Shown one piece after another: positions 21,473 to 31,468 of a stretch of 64,000 nucleotides of DNA; positions within the stretch are counted from its first letter, which is position 1, and every line of letters starts with the position of its first letter. A program made the translations under genes and the position numbers. Source of the stretch: Zopfochytrium polystomum (Eukaryota; Chytridiomycota; Chytridiomycetes; Chytridiales; Chytridiaceae). The DNA lies in assembly GCA_025765615.1 (NCBI GenBank), contig JAIVFJ010000006.1:372001-436000 (forward strand), written 5' to 3'. The notes below the pieces were generated by a model, which did no database searches, had not been told where the DNA came from, and was given only the letters and a program-made list of their open reading frames with translations.

Positions 21473-23570
21473 TCACACCACATTAACCCAGTAGGTTTTC
21501 ATCAGCCCTTTTCCCTGCAAGAAATGTTTTATACGTCAGTCTTTTGGATGAACTAAATAGAGTATGTTGACCTTAATATTCATCTCCTCAGGACCAGTTA
21601 TATCAAAACTGCCGTTTTTAATCATGTTGTAGGTAGATTCGCTGATATGAATCTTCATGGGCTTGGAGGTTGATTCCATACTATGATCGAGGTTGTCCCA
21701 ACGGACCGTGAGCCGGTGTTCCAAAAAAAGGAATGGACTTACCGAGAAGCTGTGTTAACGGTGTCGCCAACGATACACCAGTGAGGGTTACTGTCCCCAA
21801 GAATGCCTGCTGTGATTGGACCAGAGTTGAGACCGACTCGGGACATAATTTCCTCGTTATTAACCGTGCGGAAGTTTTTGACCATTTTAATCACATCTGC
21901 GGAAGGGTTAGTCAAATACACTTCCAAGAAAGCCTAAAATCACCGATGGCAAATTTGGCCGCACGCTCCGCATGGTCAGGAATCCTTTCCGGTGCTCCAA
22001 TCACTCCCAAGAAGGCATCGCCAATTGTTTCCACTTTGTACATTCCCCAGCGACGGCAAATTACATCGTATTCCTGCCAAAGCTTGTTCAACGTGGCCAG
22101 CATGTCCTTGGTGCTTGAGTGGCTTGACAGCTGAGGGAAATTGGTAATGTCACTGAAAAAGACGGTAACAGAAGCGTATTCCTCGGCACCCGTCTGAGTC
22201 CCGTTCTTCAACTGCTCAATTAGACTATCGAGAAAATGGGTCATCAGTTTAACTCTACGTTTCGCTAACCAACTTGCAAAAAAAAATAGAGAGAAACAAC
22301 ATACCCAGGCGGCATCAATTTTTCGAGCAGTTTGTCTGATTGGGCCATTTGCTCCTCCATTTCAGACGTAAGGTTCACCATCTTGTTATACCGATCGTTG
22401 GAGCTTTCTTCCAAGGTTGCGCTGACCAGAATCAACGTCAAGAACACTTTCCCAAACAAGTCGGAAATGCAGAAGAGAAGCTCTCCAAATTCGAACGACA
22501 CGAGTTCCCTTGAAACAGAGTGTCTTTCAGAGACAAGGGCGAGCAGCCTACAATCAGAAACCCACCCGCGCTGAATGTACCAAACAAGTGTGAAAGCGTT
22601 CCAAGCGATGAATGTGGTTGCACGGGCGTTGTAGAGCGAAGAAACGTCCAACTGACAGGGCGTTTCGCGGCGGATTGCGCGATTGTACATCCACATGAGA
22701 TTTGCCAGAGTGTAGCAGAAGAAGCACGTAGACAGCGTTGCGAACAGCTCGCTGTACGGCTGCTTAACCATCGCTGCGATGAATCCAGCCGCGAGAAGAG
22801 AATAGTCCATGGTGGCTGTAAGGGAAGCATACTCGCTGTTACGAGTAATGGCCGCAATGAGGTAGACAAGGATGGGGCAGGTGGCGAACCACTCAAAAAA
22901 GCGAGAAACATCCACTGGGTGCCCGACAAAATCAAGGAAGCAAGGCGTGAGACGGTATGCTTGGATAATGTAGGAAATGCACGCGACAATGTTGATGCAA
23001 ATCAGAATCTTTCGAATGCAGGTTAGCTATAGCGTTGGAATACATTGAAGCACGTACTTTTGACAGCTCCTTCTTTTCGGAAGACTTTGACGTGAAATAG
23101 GAAATGCAGGCATAGCAAATGGCAAGAAAGAAAGCAAGGGCGTTGAACATGTAGAACTCGTCCGAAAATCCTCGGTCGAACTCTGGTCCGGGAACTGCGA
23201 GGCAGTATAAGACACCAAGGGCAGTGACAACGGACCAAATGGCAAAGTTGCGTATGATGTAGTAGCTGGCGCCACTGAGGTTCCGCTCTTGCTTGGCCGC
23301 CTGCAGTTTTTGCTGCCAAGTCAATTCTATTTTGGTTGGGAATGAAGAAGAAACATTCAGCGCGTCAGAGCACAGCAGCAGCTGGGAGCATCCAGAAAAT
23401 TGAAGGACAGTACTTTGGCCTGACTGAGGGGCGGAGGCCTCTGCGCCCAGCACCTTGTGGAAAGAAAGGCCGTGGCCGCACCGGTCGCAACGCTTTGAGC
23501 CCTCACTCTTCTGATACTCGCGGCAGCCGCAGTCACGGCACTCGCCTCGACGAACGTCGCCCTCGGCCAT
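21473..23570 (-). CDS. Rhodopsin-guanylyl cyclase (RGC), conventional member
   Basis: complement(join(21473..21514,21572..21680,21743..21896,21944..22224,22305..22508,22566..23008,23058..23326,23414..23570)), 552 aa, eight exons. N-terminus: zinc-ribbon-like Cys/His cluster (C11, C14, C16, C28, C31, H33, H38). Then an extra membrane helix before a seven-helix opsin: TM3 SRFFEWFATCPILVYL (R178, counterion E181, T185) and TM7 CISDLFGKVFL (D306, Schiff-base K310). A coiled-coil linker (SDKLLEKLMPP) leads to a class III cyclase: metal Asp in FFSDITNF and ETIGDAF, guanine-selecting Glu (KVETIGD) and Cys (HWCIVGD), transition-state Asn and Arg (VNTASRMES). All catalytic residues are present. Light-driven cGMP synthesis guides zoospore phototaxis in related fungi. 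Confidence 0.93.
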
Positions 23571-23856
23571 GGTTGGCTGTGCGTGAGTGAGCGTTTCGAG
23601 TTGCCAATTATTTGTTTTTCTCTTTCTTTGTCTTCGGCCAGCTGGGGCTGCAACACAAAAGCTTTATATGCGTTCTTTCGGGTTGACCAGACAGACAGAC
23701 AGACAGACACGACTGCTTCGAAGGTCTAAAATAGAGCAATCTGGAAAATCGTTCTCCTGCTCGAAGCCTTGAAGGGAGAATTCAGACGCGCGATCCTGGC
23801 TCTCTCGCGCTTCGATTCGGTTCAAGCACCAACCAGAACTGTTGGTCGGACGGTCG

Positions 23857-23906
<50 letters not shown>

Positions 23907-24142
23907 CTCACAAACACGCACACGCACACGCACACGGGCACACCCTCTTTCACTCTCTCTCTCTTTCTCTCACTCTCGCAATTCAGGAATCGCGAGGAGG
24001 GATCGGCGGGCCATGCTGTTTCCGAAAATAGAGGAGTGTCATGGATATTTGTTGGGTTCTTTCCCAAAAGCAATGCTTCTTTTTATGGACACACATTGTG
24101 ATTCTGGAAGGTTTCATGGACCTGGATGCCAGAGAGAGAGAG

Positions 24143-24215
<73 letters not shown>

Positions 24216-24456
24216 CGCCACAGAACGCACGCCACAGGCCCCCAATTCGCATTTTTAAAACCGCCCACCCTCCCAACCCCCCCGGTGTTACCAGACCAAA
24301 GCGCCTATTGGCCCTAAGAAACAAAAAAAAAAAACAAAAACAAACAAAAAAAAAACGAACGTGTGAAAGCAAGAAAAACAGCAAGAAAACAAAAGATCAC
24401 ATCGAGCTCCAGAAAACTTCGACCGCGTCCCTGATCGCTGCGAGATAGCTCGAAAG
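23571..24456. promoter_or_regulatory. Shared divergent upstream region of the two rhodopsin-cyclase genes
   Basis: 886 bp separate the two start codons. It contains (CT)n (23858-23908), a short CA-rich stretch, (GA)n (24131-24213) and A-rich sequence (24317-24355). No other gene is visible. Promoter elements cannot be named from sequence alone; a shared bidirectional promoter is inference from the head-to-head layout. Confidence 0.5.
24131..24213. repeat. (GA)n microsatellite
   Basis: About 80 bp of AG dinucleotides with one CG interruption, within the divergent RGC upstream region; a (CT)n tract of similar type lies at 23858-23908. Confidence 0.9.
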
Positions 24457-26313
24457 ATGTCCACCAAACGCAAGTGTTCCCTCGCAAACGGCCGTTAGCG
24501 CCAAGTGTGAAGGGTGGTTCTCTAACTACTTCCCCTAACAGGCCAGAAGTGGGAGGAGAAAATTCAAACCGACAGCGGCCATGTAGACCAGTCGATGATT
24601 TTCCCATGGCTCAATTTCATCGTGTGGATTGTTCTCACTGCTATCATCACGTACTTTCGCGTCACGGTAGCCGGCTCTGTCAAAGTCTTGAACAGGGGGA
24701 CGGCCGACTGGTGGTACAAGTGCGCAACTTACACTTTCGGGGTTGCTTTCGTCCTAGCCTACCTGGGCACCAAAAGTACGCGCGACAAAGAAAAAAAGGC
24801 TACGATATCATGCTTCATGTTTATTTTCTCCGTTGTTGGCCTGTCTTGGATTATTTCATACCTTCGCCTGACGGTGACCCTTGTTGACACGGCCCGAAAC
24901 CCCCTTGACCTCTGTCGATGGACGGAATGGATTCACGATATGTGCTGCATTGCCTACATCATTGGTCGAGTTACAAACGCCGACCCGCGGAACACCTACA
25001 CAAGCATCTCCTCGTCCTTCTGGATTGGCGCCTTTGGATTCCTGGCCGCGCTTGCTAGACAACCTTACTGTGAATTTTTCGCCACTCTCTCAACCGTGTC
25101 GAACCTGCACGCGTTCGCTCACATGGAATACTCGTTCCAAAGAGCTATCGATGGGGAGAAATCGTGCAAGTATGACGTTCCAACGTTGAAGGCCATTCGA
25201 GCAGTTACATATTTTGCTTGGACTTTTATAACGCTCGCTTGGTACATTCAAAAAAGGTTTGGGGCGCCCATCCGTTGATTTTGTTTGTCTAGTAAATGCG
25301 ACTGACTTCAATTGCAAGCCTGCTGATCTCATTCGCTGCTGGGGAGGCTGGAATTTTCATTGGAGAATGCATTGCGAAGATCGGTCTTATGCTCTTAATT
25401 ATAAACAGCTCGAGCGACGATACAGGCAAAAAGGTGGACCAAATGGCCATGATCAGTACTGAAATCCAGTCGGCAATGGAAAATACCGACAAACTGCTGG
25501 AGAAAATGATTCCCTCCAGGTATTTCGACTCTGTAACTGATGTAGGGCCATCTAACTGTGACATTGTGATAACTTCCAGTGTATTGGATCAAATCAAAAG
25601 TGGCCAGGCAGCAAGTGCCGAAGAATATGCAAGTGTTACTGTTTTCTTCAGCGACATTGCGAACTTCACTGTTCTCTCCGGGCGCACTTCTGTGAGTTAC
25701 CTGCCTCATATGAGTTGGTCATCCACTCATCATCTTTAAGACGAAAGATATGCTTGCGTCATTGAACAAAATGTGGGTCGAGTATGACGCGATCTCCCGA
25801 AAGTACGGCATGTACAAAGTGGAGACTATCGGGGATGCGTTCCTCGGGGTTGTGGGTGCTCCAGACAAAGTTGCCGACCACGCGGAACGGGCCGCCGACT
25901 TCGCTCTCGGTAATATAGCAAAAGAAATCACTGCCGATTTAATACATCGGTCTCCAGATATTATTGAAATGATCAAGACTTTCCGCACTGTTACCAATGA
26001 GCCTATTCAAATTAGGGCGGGATTGTGCTCTGGGCCTGTAACAGGTGGTATTTTAGGCGAGTCGAACCCTCATTGGTGCATCGTCGGTGACACCGTCAAC
26101 CTCGCCGCCAAGATGGAGTCATCATCAAAGGTTATGCAAGTGCACATTGCACAGTCTACCCACGACCTCCTGAAGAGTTGCCAACGATTTGTATTGACGG
26201 AAGGCGACGACGTTAACATCAAGGTGAGTGTTCACCTTATTCAGCCGGCTGCCTGTTCATTCCCTTGAAATTAGGGACAAGTGATTAAAACGTGGTTCTT
26301 GACGCGCAAGTGA
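24457..26313 (+). CDS. NeoR-type rhodopsin-guanylyl cyclase (predicted far-red/near-infrared sensor subunit)
   Basis: join(24457..24493,24542..25256,25319..25519,25580..25691,25741..25909,25958..26223,26275..26313), 512 aa, seven exons. Starts MSTKRKCSLANG; no zinc cluster. An extra helix (WLNFIVWIVLTAIITYF) precedes the opsin. TM3 is RWTEWIHDMCCIAYII with E141 and D145; TM7 is FIGECIAKIGLMLL with E267 and Schiff-base K271. This Glu/Asp/Glu triad is the one known for NeoR. Linker MENTDKLLEKMIP, then cyclase: FFSDIANF, KVETIGDAF, HWCIVGD intact, but VNLAAKMES has Lys463 where the transition-state Arg normally sits. Intron positions match the divergent paralogue, except that one in the VNTASR region is missing here. 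Predicted to work as a heterodimer with that paralogue. Confidence 0.92.
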
Positions 26314-26700
26314 AATGGAACGAAAAAACTTGTACCGTCTAATCTCCTTTCTTCGAACTCCGAAATTGAAATATATCCTGCTTTGCTGATCAATCCTTTA
26401 TAATCAAGCCTCGAAGAAAGTGGTGTGGGATCTTCCAGTATCCGGATTCCTATCTACATCATAGTAAGGATAAAAACGGTGAAATGGGAGGATCAAAAGG
26501 ATGGACGTTATTGAGACTAAATGAAAACGCAGTATTTCCGTTGTTTATTTTTAGGGAAAGTCTGCAGCAAATGATCTGCGAGAGCAAACTACACGTGATG
26601 AGCGTCCACAAAATTTATCAGCTGTGGTAATATTACTGCACGCGAAACCGCTTCGAGTCGCCGTCTTAAGGGCAATAGTTAGTTTCGTCACTGGAACCTC
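26314..26700. other. Convergent intergenic region, nothing recognised
   Basis: AT-rich spacer between the NeoR-type and U1C 3' ends. A GTGATGA resembling a snoRNA C box occurs near 26597 but has no D box partner nearby. Confidence 0.5.
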
Positions 26701-27604
26701 TCATTTACCGTCGGCGCTGTCTTCACCCACTCGTTTCCGTGCTACAATTCAGTTGGCCATTTCAAATTAGACGTGAACGCACAATTGCGTACGTACCGTC
26801 GGAAGAAAATGCTCCACTCATAGCTCCGGGTGCTGGTGGTAGTCCGCCAGCTCCAGGCCCACTCATCAAATGTGGCGGCGGTGGTAGCATCATTCCAGGA
26901 GGCGGTCTCCAACCTGGTGGCGGAATCATCATTCCTGGTGGAGGCGGACGTGCACCGCCTGGTGGCAATGGCATTCCTGGCATGCCCATAAAGGGTGGGC
27001 GCAAGAATGGTGGCATTCCGGGGGGTAGCATCCCGGGTGGCAGCATTCCTGGGGGTGGCATCATCCCAATCATTCCAGGGGGCGGTCGCATTGGCACTAA
27101 TGCAAATGGCAGGCGTTACATCGGTTGAAGGAAAGACAAGAATGCATAGTTACATCCGAAGGGGATCCCTAAAGGTGGAATTGGAGCGAAGTCCGGTGCA
27201 CCAAGCTTTCCCTCGTAGGCTTTTGTTATTTGATCAATGATTTCTTGAACTTTGTCCTGGCTTAAGGCTTCGCGTCGGCAAAGGGCAAATAAGCGAGGGA
27301 ACTGCGGTAATTCGATCAAAAGAGCAGTACACCAACCAGAGTAGTAGTTTTGCACATGCATCTTGTGCTTCCATCCACTATTGTGCGCCTTCCGGACGGA
27401 GGGCGAGTCGTGCGTCAGGAAGATGTCACAATAGTCTGACGTTTAAGAAAAGAGCTGTCCTTTAACGATTCATCGCGTGAGTAGTGAGAGACCTCGATCG
27501 TCCTCGCATCGTGCACTCAACGACGCCTCATCGCATCACAGGGTACAAGAAACGCGATCCTCTCAGTTGATCTGGTCCACCTCACCACAATAGTACTTCG
27601 GCAT
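26701..27604 (-). CDS. SNRPC: U1 small nuclear ribonucleoprotein C (U1C)
   Basis: complement(join(26701..26741,26797..27096,27154..27267,27337..27435,27586..27604)), 190 aa. The first exon codes MPKYYC; splicing restores the U1C-type C2H2 zinc finger [21 protein letters not shown] followed by [14 protein letters not shown]. Next comes a helix ([17 protein letters not shown]), then a long Pro/Met/Gly-rich tail (repeats of PPGM) as in animal U1C, and a short charged end added by the last exon. U1C stabilises U1 snRNA pairing with 5' splice sites. The 4th intron is in frame and could be retained. Confidence 0.9.
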
Positions 27605-27969
27605 TCGTTCGTGTTTCGCTTTTGTTGCACCTTGTCAAAAGAAAATTGGACCACCGGACCAGCCAAGCCCGACGAATGAGCCTTCCTTCCCAAAACACGA
27701 AAAAGAATACCAGCACTTTGAGAAGAAACGGGAATGTGCGCTTTCGAAGAGTAATGACGAGAAAAATGAGGAGCGAGAAGTACAGCAAGAGAATGTGTGA
27801 AAGAGATGGAGATGGAGATAGAGAGAGAGAGAGGGAGAGAGAGAGAGAGACATAGATAGATAGATAGAAGTTAAGGGTGACTGAGATAGAATTGGAGGAA
27901 GGCTTTTGGGGGTACGTTCATCATAAATGTTGCGAAATACTCGCTTTAGCCTTCGCTCCGCTAATCAAT
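27605..27969. other. Spacer with (GA)n and (GATA)n-like repeats
   Basis: GAGA tract at about 27816-27851 followed by a short ATAGATAGATAG run. No coding signal. Confidence 0.6.
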
Positions 27970-30439
27970 CTAGGCAAAAGTTCGAAAGAATCCCTTCAGG
28001 CGGCGGGAAATGCCGTCAACGGTCCGAACAAACGTCCGCCGGCCAAAACTTAATTTTCCAGCGTTTGCCCAGAGAGAAGATTGATCGACCATTTCGCTTT
28101 CTGGCGACCCCAAAGACGTGGCGCCACCAGTGCTTGCAGCCGTGCCTTCGGTACCGGGGGTGCTTGAAATGGAGATATTCGGCCTCACAATTGGTTTGAG
28201 CCCTGTGGAGAGGTCGTAATGATGCTCTTCCCGAGCCGCGCCAAGAGTGCTGGGACCCACAGTACGGTCAGAGATTTTCGTGGAGATTTCGAAGTTTTCA
28301 TCCGTCGGCCCTTGTTTGGGAGTCTCATCCTCCACCTGACTAGCGGACAACCCCGGAATTCCTGCCCTGACCGGCTCTGCGCACCGATTCAAATCCGTCC
28401 CTTCTGCTGGATCATTTTGACCCTTTTCGACTTCCAATGCTACTGAAGAATCGGTCGGTTCCCTTTGATCCAGACAGTCGACCTCATCCGCCAGGAAAGG
28501 ATTGGACGGAGACGATGAGAGCTGTTGCAATGTCCCCGAGCTGATTTCTGCAAGGAATGATTTTGCCTCATCCAAGAACCGGATTGAATCTTCTGGAGGC
28601 CGAAGAATACGATACGCCTCACCGCGAGGGCCACCCTCAAGTTGCAAGGTTCTCATTCGTTCCTCCCACGTAGTGTTGAAAACAACCTCCTCCTGCAAAG
28701 CTTTGGACCAAGAGATCTGAAATTGCGTCAGGTCTGAAATCTTGTTTAGAAGCGATCGTTGGTCTGTTTCGTTTGCAATGGTTGCGACAAGGCATGTTCG
28801 AACTGCATCTACTTCCTGGGTATACTTCTCAATGACTTGCTCGCGCATAGAGCGTAGTAAGTGCAAAGCATTAGCCGTCATGTCGCGATGAAGAACACGA
28901 CAAGCCACAATCTTGACGTGACGAGGAGAGAACTGTATTCCGCTCGTCAGATACACGTCATGGAGTGCATGCAAATCGGGGTCCGCGGAGGCGCGCGAGA
29001 TAGCGTCTGTAGCCTCCGTGAGTGGATTAACGCACATTCCAGGCCCTTACCGTCAAAGCATGCCATTGCAAATCGGTGATTTGCACCGTAAGTTTTCAAA
29101 ACCCATCTCCAAACGGGGCACGGATTAGCCTTCATGTAGCTTCGGGTCGACGGAAAGGCGTCCGGGCGGTCGATTGGGGCCCCTGGCACTCGCATAAGAG
29201 CAATCTCCATCGCCGATTCCGTTATCGGAAAATTGTTCATGAGGAAGTCTAGAGAATCTGGGTGAAAGCTCCAACCACGCAAGGTTGGTCCCATCAAGTC
29301 AAACAAAGCCTCTTCTGCGCAAATTTGAAGCTCGGCACTTTTCACCATGCTGCGAAGAACCTGAACGGTGCATAGGCGGCCCATTTGAAGCCCTCGCTTC
29401 ACAGCCTCCCGGCTCAAAGCAAATCCCGAGTCAACGTAGGATCGCACCAGTTTCTCTGAAACATCCGGGCGCCATAAAACGCGCTCAATAACCGCATCAT
29501 TTATATCGTACAGGCTAAGGCCGTTCGATACGAGTTGTTTGATAATGGGTAAATGCAGTTTGGATAAGAGCTATATAAAAGTTACAATGGAGATGAGGAC
29601 CGACACTGCAAGAAGAACTCACATATACGGATTCGTCGACTGGAGAACCAAGCCCTGTCATGGGAACAAAGCCGAATTTGTAGACAAGATTCTTGACAGT
29701 GTTGATACCATCCTCGGTGGTGACGGTTGTGCCGAAAAGGCATCTTTCAAATCGAGAAACGTCCTTTTCCGCGATCACGGTCAGAACAGCCACGTGGGTC
29801 CAAAATACTGTCAACTTACATCTTCCTTGAAATCCGCTTCATTTCCGTACAGTTTAAGCCCGGCATTTAAGAAAAAAACGTAGAGGCTTGCAGAAACAAT
29901 TTTCTGAGAGGAGTCTGTACTTTGATGGTACTTGGAACGGTGAGATATCGGGCTACAGACTTGCAAAAAAGCACCTACAGCTTTGCTAACCAATTGAACC
30001 AAGAAGCGAGGGATTTGGCAACCTGACGCGAGCATGAGCTGTCCAACCTTCGCAGTGGAAAATGAGGTGAAAGTCAGCGATAGAGATCGAGTGATGGACA
30101 AGCAACGACCTTAGGATCAAGCATATCAAGATGCCCTCGAAAACCATGATAAAAGGCAAGCTCACGGCCATAATGCGTAATCAACCATCCACATCGAGCG
30201 TGGGGATCCCGCGAAATATAGCGAAAGGTCCGACAGACTTGCCCAAAATGTTGTAGCGAGGATTCCTTTACATAGGTGTAGATTTTGGACCATATCTCAA
30301 ATGCTAGTAGCTGTAGGACGCTCGTACGGATGTGGTTAGTGACTGTTGTCCCACGGGCCGAAAAGCGTTGAAGGCAGGATGGGTCACGATGAGGCGTAAC
30401 ACTGTTCAAGTCTTGGCCATCGGGTGTGGTGGAGTGCAT
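27970..30439 (-). CDS. F-box-like protein of a chytrid-type family
   Basis: complement(join(27970..29006,29051..29570,29623..29763,29820..29903,29979..30047,30110..30439)), 726 aa, six exons, introns 44-75 bp, phases consistent. The N-terminus resembles an F-box (LLAFEIWSKIYTYV, LQHFGQVCRTFRYISRDP) followed by RCGWLITHYGRELAFYHGF and ASGCQIPRFLVQLVSKA, a pattern of repeated short helical segments. The region around residues 200-360 continues with VIERVLWRPDVSEKLV-type helices; the last ~250 residues are Ser/Pro/Glu-rich and probably disordered. Function not known; F-box proteins recruit substrates to SCF ubiquitin ligases, but no motif here proves that. Confidence 0.7.
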
Positions 30440-31468
30440 GAGTTGCGGTTAAGCAGTGAAGCCGATCGGACTTAACCAGTGATGAGGGTGAGAAGTTGAA
30501 AAGGTATTATTGTCAATCGTGGCTTATTGGGAATGAGGTATGCAGTAAGACATACGGAAAATCGCTTGGATTCGTCGACAGCCCTGCTTCTCTAGCTCCA
30601 CAGATGAGGACTTTTGACCGATTGGTTCGAGGAGGGCTTTGACAACTTGATACTTAAAGAGCAAAGAGCGCTTGGAGTGAGAGATCGCCAGGGGAATGAA
30701 GACCGCGCAGCTGATTTTGATGTTGCATGGCGCGCTCGTGCGCTCTGCTTCTCCCTTTTGCATTTGTTTCGATTGCAAACTCCGCCGGAGTTCAAACCCA
30801 GAATGGCCCAGCAGAGGCGCGGTGCCTCCGGAAAACATGACGAAAAGCAAAGTTGCCCAACGACTGACAGGAGAGGGTCCAGCACAATGCGGAAGCGATC
30901 TATAAATTTGCGGTCCTGGGCCAGTGCGGATACACCGACCGGTCTACACACATGCGATCCGGCGTAATAACATGTTTGGGACATTATTGGCAAAATACAG
31001 AGTCGCTTTGGTTCCCACAGGCAATGAGCTTCAGGAAGCAGAAAGTACAAATAGTGGAATACCAGCGTCCATTGGGGAAAAAAGTAATGCGTTCGATAAA
31101 CGGCAGCCGGCGCAGAGTGTTTGGGTAATAGAGGAATTGTCGCAAGTCGGAGTTCCAAATTCATAAGCGCAGAGAGCACCACAACAGGGACGTGACGAGG
31201 CCAAGATATCGGCAGAGAAGCCGCCAAACAGCAGCCGAAATATGGTCGCTGTGGTGATGTCGAATGGCGAGGACGTCGTCGCGTTTGTGGGCAACGGAGG
31301 GGACGGGTTCGATCTAAACGAAAGGACGGAGAGAGTCGACGCCGTATGCGCTCGACTACCGGGGAGGAAACCGACCGATCACGTTGTCAGTGGGTCTGTG
31401 TGCGCGTGTGTGCGTGTGTGGTGTGTGTGTGAACATCTGTGACAAGGCAGTGCAAATCCCACTTTGCC
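30440..31468. other. Divergent spacer of about 1 kb, unassigned
   Basis: It lies between the starts of the F-box-like gene and GPHR. Frames of up to about 210 codons occur on the minus strand (30592-31227) but begin with non-ATG codons, show no family motif and do not splice convincingly. A GT-rich run (31390-31432) precedes the GPHR start. Confidence 0.4.

Noticed and set aside
30592..31227. 211-codon minus-strand frame between the F-box-like gene and GPHR
   Set aside because: No ATG at the start, no conserved motif, and composition typical of chance reading; kept only as unassigned spacer.
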